From NCBI GenBank assembly GCA_003569245.1, contig BGOM01000015.1, positions 62,001 through 126,000 on the forward strand: DNA of 64,000 nucleotides. The letters are read 5' to 3'. The notes below the pieces were generated by a model. It did no database searches. It was not told the DNA's origin and saw only the letters and a list, made by a program, of their open reading frames with translations. Below are positions 55,772 to 64,000 of the stretch, piece after piece. Position numbers and translations under genes: made by a program. How positions within the stretch are numbered: the first letter of the stretch is position 1; each line of letters opens with the position of its first letter. The stretch comes from Opitutia bacterium. Its GTDB lineage: Bacteria > Verrucomicrobiota > Verrucomicrobiia > Opitutales > UBA953.

Positions 55772-56224
55772 ATGAACACCTCCTCCCTCCTGGCGCTCGC
55801 CCTCCTGGCGACGCCCCTCCCCTTCCCCGCTTATGCGGCGGACAAGCCCGCGGCCGCCACGCCGGCTCACGACGACGACGCGGGCCACGATCGACTGACC
55901 GCGGCGCGGAAACAGGCGAACGCGCTCCCCGAGGTCGCCGCCGCCTACCAGCAGGCGAAGGCCGACCGGGCCCTCGCGCAGAAAGCGCGGGCGGAATACC
56001 GGACGGCGAACAAACGCGCCACCGAGTCCGAGGACGCTTACCGCAAGGCCTTCGCGGAGGGGCTCGGCAAGGTCGACCCGGAGGCGGCGAGCCTGCTCGA
56101 GAAAGAGAAGGCCGCGTTCCGGGAACGCATGATCAAGGCGCGCGAAGCCCGCAAGGCCGCGGCGCCGCGCAAACCGGCCGCGCGCGAGGAACCCGACCAG
56201 CCGGACGACGAGGAGGAAGGCTGA
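55772..56224 (+). CDS. Secreted coiled-coil hypothetical protein
   Basis: Protein of 150 residues with a signal peptide (SSLLALALLATPLPFPAYA), then a single helical, highly charged chain rich in Ala, Lys and Glu (AYQQAKADRALAQKARAEYRTANKRATESEDAYRKA) ending in an acidic tail DDEEEG. No family recognised. It is divergent from the gene at 54539-55696. Confidence 0.7.
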   Translation: MNTSSLLALALLATPLPFPAYAADKPAAATPAHDDDAGHDRLTAARKQANALPEVAAAYQQAKADRALAQKARAEYRTANKRATESEDAYRKAFAEGLGKVDPEAASLLEKEKAAFRERMIKAREARKAAAPRKPAAREEPDQPDDEEEG

Positions 56225-56231
56225 GCGGTCC

Positions 56232-57683
56232 TCAGGTCAACGCTTCCGCGAACGCCGCCCAGATCTCCTCCGCCGGCTCGGTGCCCACCGAGACGCGGAG
56301 CAGATCGGGGTCCAGGCCGGCCGCGCGGATCTCCGCGCGACCGGCCTCGGTCGTGACCTGATCGAAATGGGCGAGCCAGAGGAAGGGCGTGGTCAAGGTA
56401 TACCGGAGACCGAAGCTGGGACCTTTCACGACCCGCAAACGGTCGTAGACGCGCCGCATCTCGCCGCGGAGCTCGATGGTGATGAGGGCGCCGGCGCCCG
56501 CGCCGGGCCGACGGAGCGCGCGGAACGCGGCGGCGGTCGGACCGGTGTCGGCCGTGCGCACGCGCGCGACCGCGGGATGCGCGGCGAACCGACGCGCGAG
56601 CTCCGCGGCGGTCGCGGACAAGCGGGCCGTCACCTCGCCGAGCCGGCCGACCTGCGCGGCGAGCGCCGCGGTGTCCAGCGGATGCAGCGGCGTCAGGTGT
56701 TCGCGCGCGGCGGCGAGGAGCGCGGCGGCGTCCGGGCGCGACGGGTTGACCGCGAGCACGCCGGCCATCACATCGCCTTCGGCCGCCGCGTACTTCGTGA
56801 GACTGCAGCAAAGGATGTCGGCCCAGGGCAGGACATCGACGGTGGCGAGCCCGACGGAGCTCGGGTCGAGCAGGAGACGCGCGCCGTGGCGGTCGCAGAG
56901 CGCGCGCAACGCCGGGATGTCCGCCGTCTCCAGCTGCGGGTTGTTCGGGAGCTCGGTCAGGACGCCCGCGACATCGCCGGCGGCGAGGAGCCGCTCCACC
57001 GCGGCGAGGTCGCGGACATCGGCGACGAAATGATGCGGGGCATCCGCGGCCTTCTCGAGCAGGCGGGTCGAGTCGACGTAGAGCCAGCCGAGCTGGATCC
57101 AGGCGCGGCGGCCGCGCGGACGCTGCACCGCGTCGATCGCGGCGATCGCGGCGGCCACGGCGTTCATGCCGGAAGTCGCGAGCAGGAGGTCGGCGGGCGC
57201 GACACCGGCGAGGTAAGGCGCGAGCGCGGTCCGCACGGGCGCCGGCGGCGCCCCCACGTGCCGACGCTCCGGCGCGAGGTAGGCGTCGGCCTGGCGCGAG
57301 GAGATAAGGGTGCCCGTATGCTGGACGAATTTCGCGAGGCGCGCCGCGGCGTCGCCCGGCGGCGTCGTCAGCAGCACCCAATCGCCGACCTCGTCGAGCG
57401 AGCTCACCGCGGCCCCGGCGCGGGCGGCCCACGCGAGCGCCGCGGCGCGCGAGACGAGCGGGAAGAGTTCGCCGGTCCGGCCGAGCGCGGCGGCGGCGCG
57501 CGCGGCGGCCTCGCCGACGAGGCGGTTGCGGACGAAGCGCGGGTAGCCGACGGTGATATGGCGGAGCGTCGCCGGATCCTTGCGCTCGTAGCCTTCGACG
57601 TCGGCGAGCGTGGGCAGGCTGACGACGGTGGCGTGCGGCGAGGCGGGCACGGTGGCGCCCAGGGGCGGCGAGACCAACGCCAC
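56232..57683 (-). CDS. Cys/Met metabolism PLP-dependent enzyme (cystathionine gamma-synthase-like)
   Basis: Protein of 483 residues. The family signature includes FVQHTGTLISSRQADAYLAPERR, ATSGMNAVAAAIAAIDAV, LDPSSVGLATVDVLPWADILCCSLTKYAAAEGDVMAGVL with the PLP Lys in SLTKY, and a C-terminal PSFGLRYTLTTPFLWLAHFDQVTTE, RVSVGTEPAEEIWAAF. The N-terminus is longer than in MetB and starts GTG 57683. It lies 2 bases after the LysA-type gene. Substrate (cystathionine, O-acetylhomoserine) not decidable. Confidence 0.85.
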   Translation of the reverse strand: MALVSPPLGATVPASPHATVVSLPTLADVEGYERKDPATLRHITVGYPRFVRNRLVGEAAARAAAALGRTGELFPLVSRAAALAWAARAGAAVSSLDEVGDWVLLTTPPGDAAARLAKFVQHTGTLISSRQADAYLAPERRHVGAPPAPVRTALAPYLAGVAPADLLLATSGMNAVAAAIAAIDAVQRPRGRRAWIQLGWLYVDSTRLLEKAADAPHHFVADVRDLAAVERLLAAGDVAGVLTELPNNPQLETADIPALRALCDRHGARLLLDPSSVGLATVDVLPWADILCCSLTKYAAAEGDVMAGVLAVNPSRPDAAALLAAAREHLTPLHPLDTAALAAQVGRLGEVTARLSATAAELARRFAAHPAVARVRTADTGPTAAAFRALRRPGAGAGALITIELRGEMRRVYDRLRVVKGPSFGLRYTLTTPFLWLAHFDQVTTEAGRAEIRAAGLDPDLLRVSVGTEPAEEIWAAFAEALT

Positions 57684-57685
57684 GG

Positions 57686-58942
57686 TCAGAGGCCCTCCAC
57701 GGGCAGCTCGTTCTGCAGGATCTGCTCGAGCGACTGGCGGCGGCGGATCAGCGCGACGCTCCCGTCGCGACGCAACAGGACCTCGGGCGCCTCGGGGAAG
57801 GAATTGTAGTTCTTCGTGCTCATGCCGGCGCAATAGGCGCCGGCGCCGCCGATGACGCAGAGATCGCCGGGCCGGGCCGCGGGCAGGTCGCGGGTGGCGA
57901 GCGTCTCGGGTTCGCCCGGCGCGCAGCTGATGAGGTCGCCGGATTCGCAGCAGTGGCCGACGATCACGTAGGCGCGTCTCTCGGCGGTCGCCTGCGCGGG
58001 ATAGAGGTGCACCGGGTGCTGCGAACCGTAGAGCGAGGGCCGCAGGATCTCGGTCATGCCGGAGTCGAGCTTCAGGAACTCGCGCGCGCCGGTGGAGACG
58101 ATATCCTGGACCCGCGCGAGCACGGCGCCCGCGTTGGCGACGAGGAAGGTGCCGGGCTCGATCTCGAGCCGGAGCCGGCGGCCATCGGCCTGCGCGAACT
58201 TCTCGAAGGCGATCTTGACCGGGGCGCCGACGACCTGGGGGTCGGTGCCTTTCTCCGCGGCGACGCGGGCGACCTTGTAGCCGCCGCCGAGGTTGAGGGT
58301 CCGGACGGTCGGGAACCGGCCGACGAGCGCGAGGCTCGCGGCGGAGACTTCCTGCCAGACGACAGGGTCGCTGCCGGACCCGATGTGGGTGTGGATGCGG
58401 ACGACCTTGAGGCCGTGCCGCTGCACGATGGCCTGGGCCTGGTCCGCCCATTCATGCCAGATGCCGAAGGAGGAGTCCGGGCCGCCGACGTTGGTCTTGC
58501 CGGTGCCGCCGGAGCCGCGACCGGGGTTGAAACGGAGACCGACCTCATGGCCGGGAAGAGCCTGGCCGATCCGCTCGAGCTGGAGGAGGGAGCAGGCGTT
58601 GACGTGGACGCCCTTCTTAAGAAGGGAGGCGAAATCCTCGGGCAACTCCTGGGAAGAGAGGGAGATCCGGTCGGCCGGGACCCCGGCGAGCATGGCGCGA
58701 CGGACTTCCCAGCCGGAGCTGGCGTCGAAATGGAGCCCCTTGTTCGCGAAGACCCGGAGGACCGCGGCGTTCGGGCAGGCCTTCATGGCGAAGCGGACGG
58801 TCAGGCCGAAGGCGTTGGGGAACGCCAGCATGGCGTCGGCCTGGGCCTCGAGGGTGGCCTGGTCGTACACATAGCAAGGGGTGCCATGGTCGGCGGCGAT
58901 CCGGCGCGCGGGTTCGGGAAGGAGGAAGCGGTGGTTTTCCAC
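57686..58942 (-). CDS. PLP-dependent decarboxylase (diaminopimelate decarboxylase LysA type)
   Basis: Protein of 418 residues, alanine-racemase fold. PLP Lys in [21 protein letters not shown], then [71 protein letters not shown], and the C-terminal [28 protein letters not shown]. Residues around the substrate loop ([25 protein letters not shown]) differ from common LysA. It could be lysA or a related diamine decarboxylase. GTG start. Confidence 0.82.
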   Translation of the reverse strand: MENHRFLLPEPARRIAADHGTPCYVYDQATLEAQADAMLAFPNAFGLTVRFAMKACPNAAVLRVFANKGLHFDASSGWEVRRAMLAGVPADRISLSSQELPEDFASLLKKGVHVNACSLLQLERIGQALPGHEVGLRFNPGRGSGGTGKTNVGGPDSSFGIWHEWADQAQAIVQRHGLKVVRIHTHIGSGSDPVVWQEVSAASLALVGRFPTVRTLNLGGGYKVARVAAEKGTDPQVVGAPVKIAFEKFAQADGRRLRLEIEPGTFLVANAGAVLARVQDIVSTGAREFLKLDSGMTEILRPSLYGSQHPVHLYPAQATAERRAYVIVGHCCESGDLISCAPGEPETLATRDLPAARPGDLCVIGGAGAYCAGMSTKNYNSFPEAPEVLLRRDGSVALIRRRQSLEQILQNELPVEGL

Positions 58943-59059
58943 GGGAAGGTTCTCGGCGGGACTGTGGCAGGCCCGCCCTGCCCTTCCAGCCTTTTTGGGA
59001 AGTATGACACCGCTTGCCTCCCCTCCCCTCGCCCCTTGGGATGACCGCCGACCGCCGCC

Positions 59060-60418
59060 ATGTCCTCCACCGATACCATCGTCGCCGCCGCGACCCCCGC
59101 CGGCCGCTCGGCCTTGGCCATCGTGCGCGTCGACGGCCCGCTCGCGGCGACGCTCGCCCACGAAGCGCTCCGCCGGCGGACGCCGCTCGCCGAGAAGACC
59201 GCGACGCTCGGGATCTGGCGCGACGGCGACGGCGCGCCGCTCGACCAGGTGGTCGCCGTGCTCTGGCGCTCCGGCCGTTCGTTCACCGGCAACGATTCGC
59301 TGGAGATCACCTGCCACGGGAACCCGCTGCTCGTGCGCCGGCTCACCGCGGACTGCCTCGCGCGGGGCGCGCGCCTGGCCGAGCCCGGCGAGTTCACGCG
59401 GCGCGCGTACCTCGCCGGCCGGATCGACCTCACGCAGGCCGAGGCCGTCGCCGACCTCATCCACGCCAGCTCCGAACGCGCGCTCGCCTCCGCGCGGCGC
59501 CAGCTCGCGGGGGAACTCGGCCGGCTGGTCGCGCGCTGGACGGACCGGACGCTCCAGGTCCTCGCGGAGCTCGAGGCCCACATCGATTTCCCCGAGGAGG
59601 ACCTGCCGCCCGAGGACCCGCGCGGCCCCGCGGCCCGCTTGCTCGAAATCGCGTCAGAACTTTCCAACTACGCCCGCACGGCGCGGCATGACGCCGCCCT
59701 GCGCGCCGGGCTGCGCGTCGCCGTCGTCGGCGCGCCGAACGCCGGCAAGTCGAGCCTGCTCAACGCGCTCGCCGGCGCCGACCGCGCGATCGTGAGCCCC
59801 GAGGCCGGCACCACGCGCGACTACCTCGAGGCGCCCGTCGCGGGCCTGCCGCTCGCCGTCACCGCGGTCGACACCGCGGGCCTGCGCGCCGGCGGTTCGG
59901 CGCTCGAGCACCTCGGCATGACACGCTCGCTCGAGCAGGCGCGCGGCGCGCATCTGCTGCTCCTGGTCGTCGACGCCTCGGCCGAGCCGCCCACCCTGCC
60001 CGCGGAACTCCTCGCGCTGCTCGACCCCGCGCGCACGCTCGTGGTCGCGAACAAGGCGGACCTCCCCGCGCACCCGGCGCAACGGGATTTCCTGCCGGCG
60101 TTCCCCAAGCTCTCCGCCTGCCTGCTCGACGGCCGCGACGCCGAGGCGCTGCGTACCAAGCTGGGAGAATTCCTGGTCGCGCGGGAGATCGCGCCGGGGG
60201 CCGAGGACCTGATCGTGGGCGTCCGCCACGCCGAGGCGATGGCCCGGGCGGCCGAGGCCCTGACCGCGTCCGCCGCGCACCTCCGGGCCCCGATCCAGAC
60301 GGAGCTGGCCGCCGCCCAAGCCCGGACCGGGCTGGACGCCCTCGGGGAAATCGTCGGTCGCATCGATAATGAGCGTATGCTGGACAAGCTCTTTGCTTCC
60401 TTCTGCATAGGTAAGTGA
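59060..60418 (+). CDS. mnmE: tRNA modification GTPase MnmE
   Basis: Protein of 452 residues. N-terminal tetrahydrofolate-binding domain ([66 protein letters not shown]), G domain ([38 protein letters not shown]) and the C-terminal FCIGK motif. With MnmG it makes cmnm5U34 in tRNA. The next gene is mnmG, 21 bases away. Confidence 0.97.
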   Translation: MSSTDTIVAAATPAGRSALAIVRVDGPLAATLAHEALRRRTPLAEKTATLGIWRDGDGAPLDQVVAVLWRSGRSFTGNDSLEITCHGNPLLVRRLTADCLARGARLAEPGEFTRRAYLAGRIDLTQAEAVADLIHASSERALASARRQLAGELGRLVARWTDRTLQVLAELEAHIDFPEEDLPPEDPRGPAARLLEIASELSNYARTARHDAALRAGLRVAVVGAPNAGKSSLLNALAGADRAIVSPEAGTTRDYLEAPVAGLPLAVTAVDTAGLRAGGSALEHLGMTRSLEQARGAHLLLLVVDASAEPPTLPAELLALLDPARTLVVANKADLPAHPAQRDFLPAFPKLSACLLDGRDAEALRTKLGEFLVAREIAPGAEDLIVGVRHAEAMARAAEALTASAAHLRAPIQTELAAAQARTGLDALGEIVGRIDNERMLDKLFASFCIGK

Positions 60419-60439
60419 TTCCCTCCGGGGAGTCCGCCT

Positions 60440-62335
60440 ATGCCTCCCCGCAAAGAAATCCGCCTCGGGCCCGACCGGCCTTACGACGTCATCGTCTGCG
60501 GGGCCGGCCATGCCGGGGTCGAAGCCGCCCTGGCCGCGGCCCGCATGGGCGTGGACGTGCTGCTCCTGACGGGCAACGTCGACACCATCGCCCAGATGAG
60601 CTGCAACCCCGCCATCGGGGGGCAGGCCAAAGGACATATCGTCCGGGAGATCGATGCGCTGGGCGGGGAGATGGGCCTGACCGCCGATACGACCGGCATC
60701 CAGTTCCGGCTCCTTAATTCCTCCAAGGGTCCGGCCGTCCAGGCCCCCCGGGCCCAGTGCGACAAGAAGGCCTACCAGTTCCGGATGAAGCACCTCTGCG
60801 AAGGGCAGCCGGGGCTGACCATCTTCCAGGCGCAGGTGACCGGCCTCCTTTATAAGGAGGGAGCGGTGAAGGGGGTCCAAACCAACTTGGATTTGGAGTT
60901 TCATGGCACGACCGTCGTGGTCACGACCGGCACTTTCCTGCGTGGCCTGATGCACATCGGGGCCAATAAAACCGAGGGAGGTCGACTCGGCGATTTTAGT
61001 GCTAAGTCTCTGTCCAGCAGTTTCTTAGAAGCAGGAATCGAACTCCAAAGGCTCAAGACCGGGACGCCTCCGCGCATCCTCGGGGCCTCCATCGATTTCA
61101 CCAAGTGCGAGCCCCAACCGGGCGACGCCTCCCCTACCCTTTTCGCCTTCCATGACACCCGGCAACAGGCCGACTTGTTCCACGTGGAACACTCGGAGCA
61201 GCGGCTACCCGGTTGGACCCCAGGGACGGATCAGGTAACTTGTTGGATGACCGAGGCCACCGGCGCCACGGGAAAAATCGTTCAGGAGAACCTGCACCTC
61301 TCCCCTCTTTACGGCGGCGAGATCAAAGGCGTAGGCCCCCGCTATTGCCCCTCGATCGAAGATAAATTCGTCAAGTTCGCGGACAAGGATACCCATAAGC
61401 TGTACCTAGAACCGGAAGGCCGTAACACAGACGAATGGTACATCAACGGTCTTTCGACTTCCCTGCCCTTCAAGGTTCAGCTGGAGATGCTCCATTCCGT
61501 CCCAGGGTTGGAACAAGCCGTGATGATGCGGCCCGCCTATGCGGTAGAATACGATTTTGCCCCGCCCACCCAGCTCTTCCCGACGCTCGAATCCAAGAAA
61601 GTCGAAAACCTCTTCTTTGCCGGCCAGATCAACGGTACCTCAGGATATGAGGAAGCCGCCGCCCAAGGCTTGGTCGCCGGCGTGAACGCTGCCTGCAAGG
61701 TGCGCGGTCAGACTCCGATGGTGATCGGGCGCGATGAGGCCTACATCGGCGTCCTGATCGACGACCTGGTCTCCAAGGGCACCCAGGAGCCCTACCGGAT
61801 GTTCACGAGCCGGGCCGAGTACCGCCTACTTTTCAACCACGGGAGCGCGGAAATCCGCCTTAAGGGCAAATCGTCGGAGTTTGGGCTGGTTCCGCCGGAA
61901 CGAATGGCACGGATCGAAGCCAAGGCCGCCCAAGTGGCCCACTGGGTCGAATACATGGAAAAACTCGCCATCAAAGGAGGCATCGCGGGCGATGTCATCC
62001 GCCGGGAGTGGGAATCGACGCCTGCGGACCTGCCGCCGAGCTTCCTAGCCGAAACCGCGGAAGTTCAGGCCGAAGTCCTGTACCGGGTCAAATACCGGGG
62101 CTACCTGGAGCGCGAACTCCGATCGGTGCGGAAACTCCATGACCTGGATGCCTTCAAGGTTCCGGCGGGGTTCGATTTCATGAAGGCTTATGGGCTGCGC
62201 CTCGAAGCTCGGCAAAAGTTGCAGCAAATCCAGCCGCTGACCCTGGGACAAGCCAGCCGCATCAGCGGGGTGAACCCAGCCGATATCTCGCTCTTGATGA
62301 TCCTATTCCGTGCCAAAAAGGACGCGTGCGGCTAG
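60440..62335 (+). CDS. mnmG: tRNA uridine 5-carboxymethylaminomethyl modification enzyme MnmG
   Basis: FAD enzyme of 631 residues, partner of MnmE. Dinucleotide motif [19 protein letters not shown], signature [97 protein letters not shown]. From about base 60840 the DNA has a visibly lower GC content and more A/T-ending codons than neighbours. A parS-type palindrome (61176-61191) encodes FHVEH here. Confidence 0.97.
   Translation: MPPRKEIRLGPDRPYDVIVCGAGHAGVEAALAAARMGVDVLLLTGNVDTIAQMSCNPAIGGQAKGHIVREIDALGGEMGLTADTTGIQFRLLNSSKGPAVQAPRAQCDKKAYQFRMKHLCEGQPGLTIFQAQVTGLLYKEGAVKGVQTNLDLEFHGTTVVVTTGTFLRGLMHIGANKTEGGRLGDFSAKSLSSSFLEAGIELQRLKTGTPPRILGASIDFTKCEPQPGDASPTLFAFHDTRQQADLFHVEHSEQRLPGWTPGTDQVTCWMTEATGATGKIVQENLHLSPLYGGEIKGVGPRYCPSIEDKFVKFADKDTHKLYLEPEGRNTDEWYINGLSTSLPFKVQLEMLHSVPGLEQAVMMRPAYAVEYDFAPPTQLFPTLESKKVENLFFAGQINGTSGYEEAAAQGLVAGVNAACKVRGQTPMVIGRDEAYIGVLIDDLVSKGTQEPYRMFTSRAEYRLLFNHGSAEIRLKGKSSEFGLVPPERMARIEAKAAQVAHWVEYMEKLAIKGGIAGDVIRREWESTPADLPPSFLAETAEVQAEVLYRVKYRGYLERELRSVRKLHDLDAFKVPAGFDFMKAYGLRLEARQKLQQIQPLTLGQASRISGVNPADISLLMILFRAKKDACG
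61176..61191. promoter_or_regulatory. parS-type ParB binding site inside mnmG
   Basis: TGTTCCACGTGGAACA, a perfect 16-bp palindrome, matches the chromosomal parS consensus of several bacteria (GTTCCACGTGGAAC core). An identical copy is at 62349. Confidence 0.8.
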
Positions 62336-62348
62336 GGCAGGGGGCTAG

Positions 62349-62364
62349 TGTTCCACGTGGAACA
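62349..62364. promoter_or_regulatory. parS-type ParB binding site downstream of mnmG
   Basis: A second exact TGTTCCACGTGGAACA, 13 bases after the mnmG stop, in non-coding DNA. Two identical sites 1.17 kb apart strongly suggest a centromere-like cluster. Confidence 0.82.
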
Positions 62365-62427
62365 GGCCCATCGTTAAGATTGCGGCGAGGGCGGGTGACA
62401 GTCTCGTTTCGGACATTTGTAAGTAAT

Positions 62428-62456
62428 TGATTAATATAAACTTAAGTAATTAATCA
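62428..62456. promoter_or_regulatory. AT-rich inverted repeat upstream of the response regulator
   Basis: TGATTAAT-N13-ATTAATCA has 8-bp perfect arms in an AT-rich island. It also carries a TATAAA at 62435 and two copies of TAAGTAATT (62420 and 62443). It lies 80-110 bases before the regulator gene and could be an operator or promoter. Confidence 0.4.
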
Positions 62457-62535
62457 CGTCCGCATCCCGATTGTCTCAATCGTAACCTAACGCTGGCGGC
62501 AAGCCCGCCTAAGCCTTTGTGTAGGGTTCACCTTT

Positions 62536-63231
62536 ATGGACGCCGAACACCTCAAGCGCATCCTCGTCGTCGACGATGAAGCGGACGTGACCGAGTTGCT
62601 CGATTACAAATTCCGCCAGGCCGGCTACGCCGTCCGCGCGCTCAACGACCCGCTGCGGGCGATCGGCCTGGCCCGCGACTTCCGGCCCGACCTGATCATC
62701 CTCGACGTCATGATGCCCGAGCTGACCGGGGTGCAGCTGCTGCGCATGGTACGGGCCGACGCCCTGCTGCAGGACACGCCGGTGATCTTCCTGACCGCCA
62801 AGGCCGAGACCGCCGACAAGGTCAAAGGACTGGAGAGCGGCGCCGATGACTACGTCGCGAAGCCGTTCGACGTGCGCGAGCTGATGCTCCGCTCCCAGGC
62901 GTTGCTGCGCCGCGCGAAGTCCGCCGCGGCGAAGCCGTCGACGCGCCTGGCCGCCGGTGCGCTGCTGCTGGACATCGAGCGCCACGAGGTGACCGCGCAG
63001 GGCAAGCCGGTCGAGCTCACCGCGACGGAATTCAAGCTGCTGCGCCTGCTGCTCGAGCGGAAGGGCCGCGTGCAGTCGCGCGAGGAACTGCTGGCCGACG
63101 TCTGGAACTACTCGCCGGATCTCGAGACCCGCACCGTGGACACGCACGTGCGCCGCCTGCGCGAGAAACTGGGCGCCGCCGGCGAGGTCATCGAGACGGT
63201 GCGCGGCGTCGGCTACCGCGTCGCGGGCTGA
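62536..63231 (+). CDS. OmpR/PhoB-family response regulator
   Basis: DNA-binding regulator of 231 residues. Receiver domain: acidic pocket DDEAD, phospho-acceptor Asp in LIILDVMMPE, Thr in FLTAKAET, Lys in YVAKPFDVRE. The C-terminal winged helix ends TVDTHVRRLREKLG and VRGVGYRVAG. With the adjacent kinase it forms a two-component system; a phosphate role (PhoB) is plausible but not shown. Confidence 0.92.
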   Translation: MDAEHLKRILVVDDEADVTELLDYKFRQAGYAVRALNDPLRAIGLARDFRPDLIILDVMMPELTGVQLLRMVRADALLQDTPVIFLTAKAETADKVKGLESGADDYVAKPFDVRELMLRSQALLRRAKSAAAKPSTRLAAGALLLDIERHEVTAQGKPVELTATEFKLLRLLLERKGRVQSREELLADVWNYSPDLETRTVDTHVRRLREKLGAAGEVIETVRGVGYRVAG

Positions 63232-63278
63232 CGGCTTTGCGCTCGCCCCCGTCCGGCGCGCCGCCACGCTGACGACCG

Positions 63279-64000
63279 ATGACCTGGCTGCCGTGGATCC
63301 TGCTCGTCGCGGCGCTCGCGCTCGCGGGGTGGTGCTCGGCGGAACTCGGCCGCTGCCTGACGTGGGCGCGCCGCGCCTTGCTGCGCGGGCAACCGGCGCG
63401 GCGGCCCGAAGGCCGGCTGGTGCGGTGGCTCGGGCTCGACGAACTGCTGCGCGCCGTGGAGGCGCGCGCGAGCGGGGAAGGGGAGATCCGCGCGGCGGCG
63501 GCGCGGCGCATCGAGGCGCTGCTCGCGCCGCTCACCGACGCGGTCCTCGTCGTGGACGCGCACGACCGGCTGCGGCTCGCCAACCCGGCGGCCGTCGCGC
63601 TCTTCGGACTGGGCGCGGACGACGCCGGCGGCGCGGTGGTGCCGCTCGTGCGGAGCGCCGACTTCATCGAGCTCATCGGCCAGGTGCGGCGCGCCGGCGA
63701 AGCGAAGGCGACGATCCTGCTCAACCGCGCGCCGCTGGCCGACGTGTGGGTCCAGGCGGCCGGCGCCCGCACGGACCCGGAGGCCTTCGGCGAGGATGCC
63801 GCCATCTTCGTGCTCGCGGACGTGACGGCGCTGAAGCGGCTGCAGGCGATGGAGCGGGAATTCGTGACGAACGTCTCGCACGACCTGCGCACGCCGGTGA
63901 CGATCCTGCGCGGCTACGCGGAGACGCTCGACGACGACCACGCGACGATGTCCGCGGAGGATCGCACGCGCTTCATCCGCAAGATCGTCAGCTCGGTGGG
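63279..64000 (+). CDS. PhoR-type sensor histidine kinase (C-terminus off the window)
   Basis: The first about 240 residues are visible. One N-terminal hydrophobic segment (LPWILLVAALALAGW), a PAS-like sensor region (DAVLVVDAHDRLRLANPAAVALFGL) and the phospho-acceptor H-box EFVTNVSHDLRTPVTILRGYAETL. The ATPase domain lies beyond the edge. PAS plus short membrane anchor resembles PhoR. 47 bases after the regulator stop. Confidence 0.9.
   Translation, partial: MTWLPWILLVAALALAGWCSAELGRCLTWARRALLRGQPARRPEGRLVRWLGLDELLRAVEARASGEGEIRAAAARRIEALLAPLTDAVLVVDAHDRLRLANPAAVALFGLGADDAGGAVVPLVRSADFIELIGQVRRAGEAKATILLNRAPLADVWVQAAGARTDPEAFGEDAAIFVLADVTALKRLQAMEREFVTNVSHDLRTPVTILRGYAETLDDDHATMSAEDRTRFIRKIVSSV

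Noticed and set aside
62336..62535. Replication origin (oriC)
   Set aside because: AT-rich with parS and inverted repeats, but I found no cluster of TTATCCACA-like DnaA boxes and no dnaA or dnaN nearby.

Overview
The window is a high-GC chromosomal segment, roughly 70 % G+C and densely coded. It most likely comes from a Verrucomicrobiota (Opitutae-like) bacterium or a close PVC relative. Inferred support: a planctomycete-type cytochrome c protein of the DUF1587/1592/1588 kind at the left edge, a type II secretion system with Ala/Pro-rich subunits, a PurM of the long form I associate with Bacteroidota, an LPS gene (kdsA) implying a Gram-negative envelope, and almost no Shine-Dalgarno sequences. 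Apparent single-base frameshifts in at least seven otherwise conserved genes, often in short homopolymers, suggest an assembly with uncorrected indels rather than real gene decay.

Layout. 1-2.1 kb: cytochrome-type protein, cut by the edge. 2.4-14.0 kb: a type II secretion locus in two convergent arms, a GspC-like gene and gspGHIJKLM on the plus strand against gspDEF on the minus strand, separated by a large inverted heptanucleotide-repeat element. 14.1-22.6 kb: a hypothetical protein, rmuC, tRNA-Ala, slyD, an OsmC protein, a ferredoxin, purM, tRNA-Pro, a LysM protein, a Nudix hydrolase and a PfkB kinase. 22.6-28.7 kb, minus strand: cofactor genes nadC-birA-coaX plus a small membrane protein, preceded by an AsmA-like gene, grpE and dnaJ. 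28.8-31.6 kb: hisG, then the agmatine-to-putrescine pair aguB-aguA, followed by a second heptad-repeat element. 31.8-34.4 kb: feoA-feoB and a Cys-rich Feo partner on the minus strand, with a Fur-like box. 34.5-39.8 kb: peptide transporter, exonuclease III, a Pro-rich anchored protein and IMP dehydrogenase.

39.9-48.98 kb: menC-menE (menaquinone), then minus-strand kdsA, polX, gmk, a membrane protein, queG and coaC, then gnd on the plus strand. 49.0-53.2 kb: a complete tripartite ABC exporter (permease, ATPase, membrane-fusion protein, outer-membrane lipoprotein). 53.3-58.9 kb: a small membrane protein, an aquaporin-family channel, secreted proteins, a Cys/Met-metabolism PLP enzyme and a LysA-type decarboxylase. 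59.1-62.3 kb: mnmE-mnmG. 62.5 kb to the end: a PhoB/PhoR-type two-component pair, cut by the right edge.

The two most informative non-coding signals are a pair of identical perfect 16-bp parS-type palindromes, one inside mnmG and one just after it, which suggest the right end lies near the replication origin, and the two heptad-repeat inverted elements, each exactly filling the gap between convergent genes. No CRISPR array, transposase, integrase or phage gene was recognised. I did not find a clear novel defence or mobile system.
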